DNA of 38,273 bases from Streptomyces anandii JCM 4720 (GCF_014650655.1 NZ_BMVJ01000001.1:304724-342996); one strand, 5' to 3'. Shown: positions 24,218 to 32,419, counted from the first letter of the stretch. The notes: a model not told the origin generated them from the letters alone. Numbers and translations are program-made.

Positions 24218-25099
24218 ATGACCTTTGTCGGGATCGGGGGCGTCGTGCATCACGTCGTCGTCGACGGGAGCGGGCCGCCGTGTGTGCTCAGTCCGGGGCT
24301 CGGCATGTGCTGGTTCGACTGGGACCCCCTGGTGCCGCTGCTCGCTCCCCACCGCACCGTCGTGCGGTTCGACCGGCCGGGGCTCGGGCTCAGCGCGCGC
24401 ACGCGCGCCTGGCCGACGCTGGCGGGGGAGGCCCGGCGCATCGCGGCCGTCCTCGACGCGCTCGGCCTGGACGGCCCCGCCACCGTCGTCGGGCACTCGC
24501 TCGCCGGGTTCCACGCGGAGGCCTTCGCCCGGCTGTTCCCCGCCCGGGCCGCCGGGCTCGTGCTGGTCGACTCCAGCGTCGAGGAGGAACCGCGCCCCCG
24601 CCGGGCCCGCGCGGCGCGCGACACCGCCGCCCGCGCGGGCGCCGCGCTGGCGAGCGCGGCCGGGGTGCCCCGCGTGGCCGGCCCCGCGCTGCGGCGCGCC
24701 GCCGTCCGGGCGGGCCGCGCCGGGGGCGGCGAGGAGGTGCCGTACGACCTCGTGCGGCGCGCGTACTCGACCAGCCGCTGGCTGCACGCGGTGGTCGCCG
24801 AGAACACCACCTACACCGACCAGGCCGTCGCCCTGGCCGCCCTGCGCGCGCGACGCCCCCTGCCGCCCGGACTGCCCGTCACCGTCGTCGCCGCCGACGA
24901 CCCGCGCCGGCCCGCGCACCGGCGCGAGCACTGGCTGGCCCGCCAGCGCGACCTGGCCACCGCCCTCGGCGGCACCCTCCACGTCAGCGGCCCCGCCGGG
25001 CACCTGCTCATGTTCGACCGCCCCGAGGACGTGGCCGGCGCGGTGCTCGGCATCCGCGAGCGCCCGCCCCGCGCCGCGCCCGGCCGGAAACGGCCCTGA
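24218..25099 (+). CDS. Alpha/beta hydrolase
   Basis: 293 residues from the ATG at 24218, which follows GGGGAGG at good spacing; the frame is open back to 24146 without such a site. The alpha/beta hydrolase fold shows SPGLGMCWFDWDPLVPLL (oxyanion region), VVRFDRPGLGLSA, and the nucleophile elbow VVGHSLAGFHAEAF with Ser near residue 94. The catalytic Asp is probably in TVVAADDPRRPAH and the His in GPAGHLLMFDRPEDVA. No signal peptide is seen, so it is cytoplasmic. The cap region (residues about 130-210) is Ala/Arg-rich. The substrate is unknown. It converges on the sedolisin gene with a strong hairpin between them. Confidence 0.88.
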   Translation: MTFVGIGGVVHHVVVDGSGPPCVLSPGLGMCWFDWDPLVPLLAPHRTVVRFDRPGLGLSARTRAWPTLAGEARRIAAVLDALGLDGPATVVGHSLAGFHAEAFARLFPARAAGLVLVDSSVEEEPRPRRARAARDTAARAGAALASAAGVPRVAGPALRRAAVRAGRAGGGEEVPYDLVRRAYSTSRWLHAVVAENTTYTDQAVALAALRARRPLPPGLPVTVVAADDPRRPAHRREHWLARQRDLATALGGTLHVSGPAGHLLMFDRPEDVAGAVLGIRERPPRAAPGRKRP

Positions 25100-25109
25100 G
25101 ACGCGCGAA

Positions 25110-25139
25110 CGCCCGCCCCTCCCGGAGGAGAGGCGGGCG
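25110..25139. terminator. Bidirectional terminator hairpin between hydrolase and sedolisin genes
   Basis: CGCCCGCC (25110-25117) pairs with GGCGGGCG (25132-25139), then a C/A mismatch, then CTCC with GGAG around a CGGA loop. It lies 10 bases after one stop and 28 bases from the opposite one, so it can serve both genes. Confidence 0.8.
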
Positions 25140-25167
25140 CACGGTCAGGCCGTGAGGCCTTCAGGCG

Positions 25168-27105
25168 TCAGTGGCGACGGTACGAGTCGACGTAGCCGGG
25201 CGCGGGCGAGCCCACGCCGGTGACGTCGTCGTAGCCCTTGACCGCCGTGAGCGAGGCGTCCTTGCCGAGGCTGCGGACGGACACGCTCAGACCACCGGTG
25301 GCGTCGTAGCCGTTGACGAAGTCCACGCGGGCGACCGCGAGGTCGTTGCCGGTGGGCTTGTCCACCACGTCGTGGTACAGCTTCGAGCCGTACTTGGCGT
25401 AGATGGTCGGGTTGGCGAAGCCGATCGCCTTGCCGCCGCGGGCCTCCTGGGCGAGGGCCTGGACGGCCGCGATGACCGGCGCGGCGAGCGAGGTGCCGCC
25501 GATGCGGTACTCGCTGTAGCGCTGCGTCCCGTCCGGGAAGGTCTGCGTCTGGCCGACCTTGAAACCGGTGTTCGGGTCGGCGATCGCCGCGATGTCCGGG
25601 ACGACGCGGTTGCCGGCGGCGTTGTTGGCCGTGGCCAGCGCCTTGGGCACCACGTTCTTCTGGTAGTACGGCTGCGGCACGGTCTTGCTGGTGCCGCCGC
25701 CCGCACCCGAGGTGTACGCGCCCGGGAACCCGGTCCAGCTCTTGCCGTCCGCGGACAGCGTGGCCTTCTCGGTGCCCCAGCCGGTCTCCCACAGGTACTT
25801 GTCGCCCTTGCCGACGGCCAGCGAGGTACCGCCGACCGCGGTCACCCACGCCGAGTTGGCCGGGGTGTCGACCTGCTTCGTACCGGTGTGGGCGACCTCG
25901 TCGCCGTTGTCGCCGGAGGAGAAGTAGAAGCCGATGCCCTGGACCGCGCCGAACTGGAACACCTGGTCGTAGGCGGCCGCGAGGTCCGGCGTCTGGTTGG
26001 CCTCGATGTCGCCCCAGGAGTTGGAGACGATGTCGGCGAGGTGGTTGTCGACGATCTTGCTCAGCGAGTCGAGCAGGTCGTCGTCGTAGCAGGAGGCGGC
26101 GCCCACGTACGTGACGTCGGCGGCCGGCGCGACCGCGTGCACGGCCTCGACGTCGAGGGTCTCCTCGCCGTACCAGCCGGCGGCCCCGCACTCCTTGGTC
26201 TTCGTGTAGTTCTTCGGCAGCACCTGGTGCAGCTGACCGGTCTTCCAGGCCGCGTCACCGTGCTTGCTCGCGTAGGTGCCGGCGTCGAAGGCGATGGTCG
26301 GCGAGGCGTACGCGTCGGTGATCGCGATGCGCACACCCTTGCCGGTGTACTTGCCCGCGCCGTACGCGGAGCGCAGCTGCTTGCCCGTGTAGCCCTTGAC
26401 GGCGTACGGGATCTTCGAACCGTACGCGCTGGGCAGCGTGCTCGCGACGTTCGAGCCGTAGTACGACGAGAACGGCCCGGAGTTCTTGAACACGGCGTCC
26501 GGGGGCGGCAGCTGGTCCTTGTGGTTCGCCTTGTGCGGGGCGTTGTCCAGACCGGTGACGGTCAGGACGGCGCTCTTGAGGGCCGCCGGGACCGACGCCG
26601 ACTGGGCCGGCGCGCGGTAGGTCTGGGAGCCCTTGGCGAAGTTGTGCAGCTGGGTGCCGAACGCCTTCTCGGCGGCGGCGACATCACCGGAGACGGCGAT
26701 GTAGTGCGGGGTCACCGAAGTGACCTTCAGGCCCGCCGACTTCAGCCACGACTTGACGGCGGCCACCTGGGCCTTGGTCGCACCGAAGCGCGCCTGCGCC
26801 TGCTTGGCGCTCAGGTACTTGCCGTACGCGGGCGAGGACGGGTCGGCGACCGCCTTGGCGTACGCGGCGAGACCGGCGGAGTCGCCGGCCAGGTAGACCC
26901 GGGCGTTGACCTGGGCGCTGTTCGAGGTCGCGCCCTTGTCCGCCTTGGCCGTCGCCCACACGGGCTTGGTGCCCGCGAGCGCGTTGCGGCCCGGGTTGTC
27001 CGCGGCGTGCGCCGCGGGTATGCCGAGCGCCAGCGCACCGGCGAGCATCGGCAGTGTCGCCGCCATGCTCACACCGGCGCGCGCGATGGCGCGGTTGGAT
27101 CTCAT
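25168..27105 (-). CDS. Secreted S53 sedolisin-type serine-carboxyl peptidase
   Basis: 645 residues from the ATG at 27105 (an AGGGGG lies a few bases upstream; the frame is open further back to 27273). A Sec signal peptide ends near AHAAD (residues about 34-36). The pro-domain runs to about residue 210 (KYLSAKQAQARFGAT, LKVTSVTPHYIAVSGDV). The catalytic domain has the Glu and Asp in GEETLDVEAVHA (E314 and D318), SNSWGDIEANQ, FYFSSGDNGDE with the oxyanion Asp, and the nucleophile Ser539 in GGTSLAAPVIAA. The end carries the calcium-site region DVTGVGSPAPG. Such enzymes are exported proteases active at acid pH that feed on extracellular protein. It is preceded by a palindrome near the start codon. 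Confidence 0.95.
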   Translation of the reverse strand: MRSNRAIARAGVSMAATLPMLAGALALGIPAAHAADNPGRNALAGTKPVWATAKADKGATSNSAQVNARVYLAGDSAGLAAYAKAVADPSSPAYGKYLSAKQAQARFGATKAQVAAVKSWLKSAGLKVTSVTPHYIAVSGDVAAAEKAFGTQLHNFAKGSQTYRAPAQSASVPAALKSAVLTVTGLDNAPHKANHKDQLPPPDAVFKNSGPFSSYYGSNVASTLPSAYGSKIPYAVKGYTGKQLRSAYGAGKYTGKGVRIAITDAYASPTIAFDAGTYASKHGDAAWKTGQLHQVLPKNYTKTKECGAAGWYGEETLDVEAVHAVAPAADVTYVGAASCYDDDLLDSLSKIVDNHLADIVSNSWGDIEANQTPDLAAAYDQVFQFGAVQGIGFYFSSGDNGDEVAHTGTKQVDTPANSAWVTAVGGTSLAVGKGDKYLWETGWGTEKATLSADGKSWTGFPGAYTSGAGGGTSKTVPQPYYQKNVVPKALATANNAAGNRVVPDIAAIADPNTGFKVGQTQTFPDGTQRYSEYRIGGTSLAAPVIAAVQALAQEARGGKAIGFANPTIYAKYGSKLYHDVVDKPTGNDLAVARVDFVNGYDATGGLSVSVRSLGKDASLTAVKGYDDVTGVGSPAPGYVDSYRRH

Positions 27106-27123
27106 AGAACCCCCTGCGATGCG

Positions 27124-27137
27124 GTTCCGTACGGAAC
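27124..27137. promoter_or_regulatory. Palindrome just upstream of the sedolisin gene
   Basis: GTTCCGTACGGAAC is a perfect 14-bp palindrome 19 bases before the sedolisin start, flanked by TGCG and GCA that extend the symmetry with one bulged base. It could be an operator or a leader hairpin. The rest of the 248-base gap to the DUF305 gene (27138-27353) is lower in GC than its surroundings and holds no gene I can see; the promoter of the protease must lie here. Confidence 0.5.
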
Positions 27138-27353
27138 GCAATGAGTGGTTGGTCCTCGCGGGATCCGCGTGGAGCCGCGGCGGTTTGGCCCAACAATGGA
27201 TCACACGATCGAGGGTCACTCTTCCCGATGAACCGTTCATGCCAGGGGAATGGGTAAGCCAAGAGAAACCCAAGGAACCGTCAGGAGTAAGCAGTTACGG
27301 CCGATTTGCCGCATTCTTGCCGCATTCGCGGTGCCGTCCCGGGTGTGTCCGGA

Positions 27354-28055
27354 TCAGAAACCGCCCGTTGCCCCGCGCTTCTTGAGCATGTCCGCCATCA
27401 TCCTGATCTCCGACTGCTGCGCGTCGACCATGCCCTGCGCCAGCCGCCTCTCCACCCCGACCGCGCACTTGGCCACGCAGCCCTCGGCCATGTGGATGCC
27501 GCCCTTGTGGTGCGCCGTCATCAGCCGCAGGTAGTACATCTCGGCCTGTCTGCCGTCGAGTTGGCCCAGCCTCTTCATCTGCGCGTCGGTCGCCATGCCC
27601 GGCATAAGCGCCCCGTCCTCGCCGGCGGGCGCGTTCATGCCCATCCAGGCCATCGGCGGCCCGGCCGACACCTTCGGCAGCCCCCACAGATCGAGCCAGC
27701 CGAGCAGCATCCCGCGCTGGTTGGCCTGCGTCTGGGCGATGTCGTAGGCGAGGCGGCGCACTTCGGTGTCCTTCGTGCGGTCGCGCACGATGTACGACAT
27801 CTCGACGGCCTGCTGGTGGTGGACGGCCATGTCCCGGGCGAACCCGGCGTCCGCGGAGTCGGCGGCCGGCGGCGTGAGCCCCGAGCCGGAGCCGCCCCCG
27901 GACTCGGTCCCGTCCCCGGACTCGGACACCGATGCGGACGCGGTCCGGCCGCCGGCCCCGGCTCCGGTGTCGCCCTCGGCGACCGCGTACGTGATCGCCC
28001 CGACGGCGACCAGCGCCGTGGCCGCCGCCCCGGCGACCAGTCCGACGAGCCTCAC
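27354..28055 (-). CDS. DUF305-family membrane-anchored/secreted protein
   Basis: 233 residues from a GTG that overlaps the upstream stop by GTGA. An N-terminal hydrophobic segment (LVGLVAGAAATALVAVGAITYA) acts as anchor or signal, followed by a Ser/Gly linker. The DUF305 domain then shows its paired motifs: FARDMAVHHQQAVEMSYIV and YLRLMTAHHKGGIHMAEG, each with a His-His pair, plus methionine-rich LMPGMATDAQMK. These His/Met clusters suggest metal (often copper) binding in this ferritin-like helical family, but the role is not established. CVAKC near the end adds two cysteines. It forms an operon with the DUF3105 gene, and the two probably act together at the cell surface. Confidence 0.9.
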   Translation of the reverse strand: MRLVGLVAGAAATALVAVGAITYAVAEGDTGAGAGGRTASASVSESGDGTESGGGSGSGLTPPAADSADAGFARDMAVHHQQAVEMSYIVRDRTKDTEVRRLAYDIAQTQANQRGMLLGWLDLWGLPKVSAGPPMAWMGMNAPAGEDGALMPGMATDAQMKRLGQLDGRQAEMYYLRLMTAHHKGGIHMAEGCVAKCAVGVERRLAQGMVDAQQSEIRMMADMLKKRGATGGF

Positions 28056-28786
28056 TGGCCGAGCCCTCCCGTGCAGGCGGCCCCCGGCTCGGGCGTCTGC
28101 GCGCCCTGCACGAACTCGGCGAGGAACTTGTCGGCGTTGGGGTCGCCGGCGCCCGTCACGGTGCGCTGGTGCGCCCAGGCCGACATCATGATCGGGTCCT
28201 TCTGGTCCGCGACCGGGCTCATCAGCGTGTACGGCGTCCTGCGCACCTTCGCCGCGAGCGCCGCCACGTCGGCCTCGGACGCCTTGCCGTTGTACGTCAC
28301 CCACACCGCGCCGTGCTCCAGGGCGTGCACGGCGTTCTCGTTCCTGACCGGCTTGGTGTAGACCTCGCCGTCGCAGTTCTGCCACACCGGGTTGTGGTCG
28401 CCGCCGACCGGGGGCTCCATCGGGTACGTCACCGGGCCCGCGACGTGATTGCGGGTCAGCGTGCCCTTCCAGGTCCTCACCCCGTCGGCGCCCGTCACGA
28501 AGTGACCGGAAGCGGTCCGCCCGCCGTTCTTGGCGCCGTCCGTGCCGCTCTTCGCGCGGCCCATGCCGCTGCCCTTGGCGGCGCCCGCCGAAGCCGAAGT
28601 CGACTTGTCGTCACCGGACCGCGTGTTCAGGAACACCGCCCCGCCGACCACCAGCCCGGTGGCGACGACCGCGCTCGCCGCGATGACGACGACACGGTTG
28701 CGCCGCTGCCGCGCGTGCTCGGCGCGGCGCATCTCCTCTATGCGCGCCTTGCGGGGGTCGGTGCCGGTCTGGTGGGCGGAACCCAT
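28052..28786 (-). CDS. DUF3105-family membrane protein
   Basis: 244 residues. A short cytoplasmic basic N-terminus (KARIEEMRRAEHARQRRN) is followed by a single transmembrane segment VVVIAASAVVATGLVVGGAVF and a Ser/Gly/Lys linker, then the extracellular DUF3105 domain from about residue 100. Its hallmark is PPVGGDHNPVWQNCDGEVY followed by NAVHALEHGAVWVTYNG, with His, Asp and Cys that could bind a metal. Function is unknown; DUF3105 genes often pair with DUF305 genes as here, with a four-base overlap. It diverges from nsrR, so its promoter lies in the same 185 bases as the nsrR operator candidate. Confidence 0.9.
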   Translation of the reverse strand: MGSAHQTGTDPRKARIEEMRRAEHARQRRNRVVVIAASAVVATGLVVGGAVFLNTRSGDDKSTSASAGAAKGSGMGRAKSGTDGAKNGGRTASGHFVTGADGVRTWKGTLTRNHVAGPVTYPMEPPVGGDHNPVWQNCDGEVYTKPVRNENAVHALEHGAVWVTYNGKASEADVAALAAKVRRTPYTLMSPVADQKDPIMMSAWAHQRTVTGAGDPNADKFLAEFVQGAQTPEPGAACTGGLGQ

Positions 28787-28933
28787 GGCGGATTCCCTTC
28801 GGTGCGGGGGTGGCGGACGGGTCCGATGATCGTAATGGGGCGGACGGGCCGAGGGGAGACCACAGTGGACCGACGGCCAGCCATGGCGAGCCGGCCGGTC
28901 CGGCCCGAAGCGACTGAGGCAAGGCTGTCCGAA

Positions 28934-28956
28934 AACTTGAACCGCAGATGCGCATT
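28934..28956. promoter_or_regulatory. NsrR-type operator candidate upstream of nsrR
   Basis: A 23-base site with halves AACTTGAACCG and CAGATGCGCATT matches the palindromic site in front of hmp at 16 of 23 positions, with AGATGC and the outer AA..TTG.A and ATT kept. It ends 15 bases before the nsrR start, in the right place for autoregulation. Confidence 0.55.
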
Positions 28957-28971
28957 ATCTACGCTGGCCGC

Positions 28972-29427
28972 ATGCGGCTCCTGCGCTCCACCGACCTGGC
29001 GCTGCGCGCCCTGATGCGACTCGCGGTCGCCGGCGAGTCGAGCCCCACGACCCGGCAGGTCGCGGCGGACATGGACGTGCCCTACACCCATGCCGCCAAG
29101 GTCGTCGCCGAACTCACCCACATGGGCCTGCTCACCGCCCGGCGCGGCCGCGGCGGCGGGCTCACGCTGACCGAGCGGGGGCGCACGGCGTCCGTGGGCG
29201 CGGTCGTGCGCGCCTTCGAGGGCGAGGGCGACGTGGTGGACTGCGAGGGCGCCGGCCAGGCCGGGACGCCGTGCCCGCTGAGCTCCGGGTGCCGGCTGCG
29301 GGGCGCGCTGCGTCAGGCCCAGGAGGCGTTCTTCGCCGCGCTCGACCCGCTGACGGTCATGGACATCGTCGCCGCCCCGACGGGTCCCTTGCTACTGGGC
29401 ATCGGCAGGGCGCCGCAGGAGACGTGA
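28972..29427 (+). CDS. nsrR: NsrR-type Rrf2-family iron-sulfur nitric oxide sensor
   Basis: 151 residues from the ATG at 28972 (MRLLRSTDLALRALMRLA); an in-frame ATG lies at 28948 inside the presumed operator. The winged helix carries TTRQVAADMDVPYTHAAKVV and ARRGRGGGLTL, the Rrf2 DNA-binding signature. Three cysteines in VVDCEGAGQAGTPCPLSSGCRL are the iron-sulfur ligands. The ending LDPLTVMDIVAAPTGPLLLG is shared with S. coelicolor NsrR as I remember it. Holo-NsrR represses NO detoxification genes, and NO destroys the cluster and releases DNA. The flavohemoglobin gene hmp is the convergent neighbour, and both genes have related operators, so this is a complete NO-response module. Confidence 0.94.
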   Translation: MRLLRSTDLALRALMRLAVAGESSPTTRQVAADMDVPYTHAAKVVAELTHMGLLTARRGRGGGLTLTERGRTASVGAVVRAFEGEGDVVDCEGAGQAGTPCPLSSGCRLRGALRQAQEAFFAALDPLTVMDIVAAPTGPLLLGIGRAPQET

Positions 29428-29487
29428 CGTGCGGAGGTGCGCGTCGGGGCGCCGCGGAAGACGTGCGGAGGCGCGCGTCGGGGCGCC
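29427..29487. repeat. 27-bp direct repeat between nsrR and hmp
   Basis: ACGTGCGGAGGTGCGCGTCG and its following seven bases (29427-29453) recur at 29461-29487 with one T-to-C change, offset 34 bases. The second copy runs into the terminator stem. The first begins at the end of the nsrR stop codon. Confidence 0.8.
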
Positions 29488-29520
29488 CGGGACCGGCGGC
29501 CGAGGCCGGTCCCGGGCGCC
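29482..29520. terminator. 15-bp perfect hairpin between convergent nsrR and hmp
   Basis: GGCGCCCGGGACCGG (29482-29496) pairs perfectly with CCGGTCCCGGGCGCC (29506-29520) around a nine-base loop. It lies between the two convergent stops and should end transcription from both sides. There is no U-tract. Confidence 0.88.
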
Positions 29521-29538
29521 CTGCGCCGTACCGGGGTC

Positions 29539-30723
29539 TCAGTCCTTGGCGAGCCAGAGGTCCGGGCCGAACACCTCGTAGTGGATGTCGGCGGGGGCCA
29601 CGCCCTTGCCGATCAGCTGGGCGCGCACCGCGCGCATGAAGGGCAGCGGGCCGCAGAGGTAGGCGTGCGTGCCGGCCGGGACGTCGACGTCGGCGAGGTC
29701 GACCAGGCCGGGCCGGCCGGCGCCCTCGGCGTCCTGCTCGTAGAAGAAGACGGACCGTCCGTCCGCCAGCTTGGCCGCGTAGGCCTCGTGGTCGGAGCGC
29801 AGCGCGTGCACGGCGGGGGAGCGGTCGGCGTGCACGACGGTCACCGGGGCCTGGTGGCCGGTGAGGGCGAGCTGCTCCAGCATGGCGATCATCGGGGTGA
29901 CGCCGATGCCGGCGGAGGCGAGCAGCAGCGGCGCCCCGGTGTCCTCGAGGACGAGGTCGCCGTAGGGGGCGGACAGCTGGAGGACGTCGCCCTCGCGGAC
30001 GTGGGCGTGCAGGTGGTTGGAGACCTCGCCGCCGGGGGCGGCGGCGTCGCCGGCGACCCGCTTGACGGCGAACTGCCGCTCGGGCGAGCCGGGGGCCGCG
30101 GTCAGGCTGTACTGGCGTATCTGGCGGGCGCCGTCGGCGAGCGTGACGCCGACGGAGACGTACTGTCCGGCCCGGTAGCCGGGCACGGGGCCGTCGTCGA
30201 CCGGGCGCAGCTTGAAGGTGGCCACGTCGGCGGTCTCCTCGATCCGCTCGACCACCTTCCACTCGCGCCAGCCGCGCTGCTCGCTCTGCTCGTACAGCCG
30301 CTTCTCGATGGCGATGAGGGCGCCCGCCATCAGCCAGTAGACGTCGGTCCAGGCGGCCGCGACCTCGGGGGTGACCGCGTCGCCGAGGATCTCGGCGATG
30401 GCGGCGAACAGGTGCTCGTGGACGACCGGGTACTGCTCGGGCGTGATGCCCAGCGAGGCGTGCTTGTGGGCGATGCGGTCGAGCATCAGGTCGGGCCGCT
30501 GCTCGGGGTTGTTCACCAGGTGGGTGGCGAAGGCCGCGATGGAGCCGGCGAGGGCCTGCTTCTGGGTGCCCGCGGCCTGGTTGCCGCGGTTGAACAGGTC
30601 GCGCAGCAGCTCGGGGTGGGCGTCGAACAGCCGGGCGTAGAAGCGCTCGGTGATCTCACCGATGGCCGCGCCGACGGCGGGCAGGGTGGCGCGGACGGTG
30701 GCTGCTGACTGCTCGGACAGCAT
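29539..30723 (-). CDS. hmp: Flavohemoglobin (nitric oxide dioxygenase)
   Basis: 394 residues, standard Hmp length. It oxidises nitric oxide to nitrate using O2 and NAD(P)H in the cytoplasm. The globin domain (1 to about 140) has FYARLFDAHPELLRDLFN and the proximal heme ligand in RIAHKHASLGI. The FAD domain (about 150-255) shows the RQYSL motif for flavin binding in RQIRQYSLTAAPG. The NAD domain (about 260-394) shows LLLASAGIGVTPMIAMLEQL and the end YEVFGPDLWL. The ATG at 30723 has GAGGAG six bases upstream. A 25-bp near-perfect inverted repeat, related to the one before nsrR, lies 65-89 bases upstream, so NsrR repression relieved by NO is expected. It converges on nsrR. Confidence 0.96.
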   Translation of the reverse strand: MLSEQSAATVRATLPAVGAAIGEITERFYARLFDAHPELLRDLFNRGNQAAGTQKQALAGSIAAFATHLVNNPEQRPDLMLDRIAHKHASLGITPEQYPVVHEHLFAAIAEILGDAVTPEVAAAWTDVYWLMAGALIAIEKRLYEQSEQRGWREWKVVERIEETADVATFKLRPVDDGPVPGYRAGQYVSVGVTLADGARQIRQYSLTAAPGSPERQFAVKRVAGDAAAPGGEVSNHLHAHVREGDVLQLSAPYGDLVLEDTGAPLLLASAGIGVTPMIAMLEQLALTGHQAPVTVVHADRSPAVHALRSDHEAYAAKLADGRSVFFYEQDAEGAGRPGLVDLADVDVPAGTHAYLCGPLPFMRAVRAQLIGKGVAPADIHYEVFGPDLWLAKD

Positions 30724-30732
30724 CAGGACTCC

Positions 30733-30764
30733 TCGATGGGCTCGATCGTCGATGGGCTCGATCG
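30733..30764. repeat. Tandem 16-bp repeat in the hmp leader
   Basis: TCGATGGGCTCGATCG occurs twice in a row (30733-30748, 30749-30764), 10 bases before the hmp start on the opposite strand. The copy nearest hmp contributes to its ribosome binding site. It may form leader RNA structure. Confidence 0.75.
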
Positions 30765-30787
30765 CTCAACTGATCGAAACGCTAGAG

Positions 30788-30812
30788 AAAGTTGCATCTG
30801 AGATGCAAATTT
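30788..30812. promoter_or_regulatory. NsrR operator candidate upstream of hmp
   Basis: TTGCATCT (30792-30799), central G, AGATGCAA (30801-30808) is a perfect 17-bp palindrome. After one mismatched pair, AAA and TTT extend the symmetry to 25 bp. Its position 65-89 bases before hmp and its likeness to the site before nsrR point to NsrR. Confidence 0.75.
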
Positions 30813-31057
30813 AGAGGGCGTGGTCTCGCTCACTCCGGAAAGACTTCGGCCATTACGGATATCGGTGCGAGCAGGCAAGATGGGCGGCAGAGCGGTTCAC
30901 CTGCCGTACGCGAGCCGTTCGGGCCGGGGACCGCTCGGCGAGCGGGTTCCGCAACGCGCGCGAAACGCTGTTGTGGTGTGATGCTCAGGTGCCCGACCGC
31001 CTTCCCCGTGGCACGCGGGTACAGGCGGCCTGACCAGCAAGGATGGGGAAGCGGAAG
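30813..31057. other. Non-coding stretch before the glnA2-type gene
   Basis: Together with the hmp leader this makes a gap of 334 bases without a gene (30724-31057). The hmp operator and repeat occupy the left part. The remaining 245 bases must hold the glnA2-type promoter, but I see no clear -10/-35 pair, palindrome or terminator. Short open frames here have no support. Confidence 0.5.
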
Positions 31058-32419
31058 ATGGACAAGCAGCAGGAGTTCGTGCTCCGTACGTTGGAGGAGC
31101 GCGACATCCGGTTCGTACGCCTGTGGTTCACGGACGTGCTGGGCTTCCTGAAGTCCGTGGCCGTGGCCCCCGCCGAGCTGGAGCAGGCCTTCGACGAGGG
31201 CATCGGCTTCGACGGCTCCGCCATCGAGGGCTTCGCGCGGGTCTACGAGTCCGACATGATCGCCAAGCCCGACCCGTCCACCTTCCAGATCCTGCCCTGG
31301 CGCGCCGAGGCCCCCGGCACCGCCCGCATGTTCTGCGACATCCTCATGCCGGACGGCTCCCCGTCCTTCGCCGACCCGCGCTACGTCCTCAAGCGCGCCC
31401 TCGCCCGGACCTCCGACCTGGGCTTCACCTTCTACACCCACCCCGAGATCGAGTTCTTCCTGCTGAAGAACCGTCCCCTCGACGGCTCCCGCCCGACCCC
31501 CGCCGACAACTCCGGCTACTTCGACCACACCCCGCAGGCCATCGGCATGGACTTCCGCCGCCAGGCGATCACCATGCTGGAGTCCATGGGCATCTCGGTG
31601 GAGTTCTCCCACCACGAGGGCGCCCCGGGACAGCAGGAGATCGACCTGCGGTACGCCGACGCGCTGTCCACCGCGGACAACATCATGACGTTCCGCCTGG
31701 TCATGAAGCAGGTCGCGCTGGAGCAGGGCCTCCAGGCGACCTTCATGCCGAAGCCGTTCTCGGAGTACCCCGGCTCGGGCATGCACTCGCACCTCTCCCT
31801 CTTCGAGGGCGACCGGAACGCGTTCTACGAGTCCGGTGCGGAGTACCAGCTCTCCAAGGTGGGCCGCTCCTTCATCGCCGGCCTGCTGCGGCACGCCGCC
31901 GAGATCTCGGCGGTCACCAACCAGTGGGTCAACTCCTACAAGCGCATCTGGGGCGGCTCCGAGCGCACCGCCGGCGCCGGCGGCGAGGCCCCCTCGTACA
32001 TCTGCTGGGGTCACAACAACCGCAGCGCCCTGGTCCGCGTCCCGATGTACAAGCCCGGCAAGACCGGCTCCGCCCGCGTCGAGGTCCGCTCCATCGACTC
32101 CGGCGCCAACCCGTACCTCACCTACGCCGTCCTCCTGGCCGCCGGCCTCAAGGGCATCGAGGAGGGCTACGAGCTCCCGCCCGGCGCCGAGGACGACGTC
32201 TGGGCCCTGTCCAACGCCGAACGCCGCGCCATGGGCATCGAACCCCTCCCGCAGAACCTCGGCGAGGCCCTGACCCTCATGGAGAACAGCGACCTGGTCG
32301 CCGAAACCCTCGGCGAACACGTCTTCGACTTCTTCCTCCGCAACAAGAAGCAGGAGTGGGAGGAGTACCGCTCCGAGGTCACGGCATACGAACTGCGGAA
32401 GCATCTGCCGGTGCTGTAG
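31058..32419 (+). CDS. glnA2: Glutamine-synthetase-like ligase, GlnA2 type (gamma-glutamylpolyamine synthetase)
   Basis: 453 residues. From memory it is nearly identical to S. coelicolor GlnA2 (SCO2241), reported as a gamma-glutamylpolyamine synthetase in polyamine use rather than a true glutamine synthetase. Visible are the N-terminal beta-grasp with GIGFDGSAIEGFARVYESDM (Asp50-type residue), the metal/ATP motif FYTHPEIEFFLL, EGAPGQQEIDLRYAD, FMPKPFSEYPGSGMHSHLSLF, and the sugar-binding NPYLTYAVLL. A tyrosine stands at the usual adenylylation position (EEGYELPPGAED) but in a changed context. The ATG at 31058 follows GGGGAA; a start five codons earlier is possible. glnE lies about 6 kb downstream. 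The SpoIIE-type gene follows after 69 bases. Confidence 0.92.
   Translation: MDKQQEFVLRTLEERDIRFVRLWFTDVLGFLKSVAVAPAELEQAFDEGIGFDGSAIEGFARVYESDMIAKPDPSTFQILPWRAEAPGTARMFCDILMPDGSPSFADPRYVLKRALARTSDLGFTFYTHPEIEFFLLKNRPLDGSRPTPADNSGYFDHTPQAIGMDFRRQAITMLESMGISVEFSHHEGAPGQQEIDLRYADALSTADNIMTFRLVMKQVALEQGLQATFMPKPFSEYPGSGMHSHLSLFEGDRNAFYESGAEYQLSKVGRSFIAGLLRHAAEISAVTNQWVNSYKRIWGGSERTAGAGGEAPSYICWGHNNRSALVRVPMYKPGKTGSARVEVRSIDSGANPYLTYAVLLAAGLKGIEEGYELPPGAEDDVWALSNAERRAMGIEPLPQNLGEALTLMENSDLVAETLGEHVFDFFLRNKKQEWEEYRSEVTAYELRKHLPVL

Noticed and set aside
24077..25003. 300-residue N-terminal extension of nadE
   Set aside because: It is antisense to the well-supported alpha/beta hydrolase gene, and NadE already has its complete nitrilase domain from the GTG at 24076.
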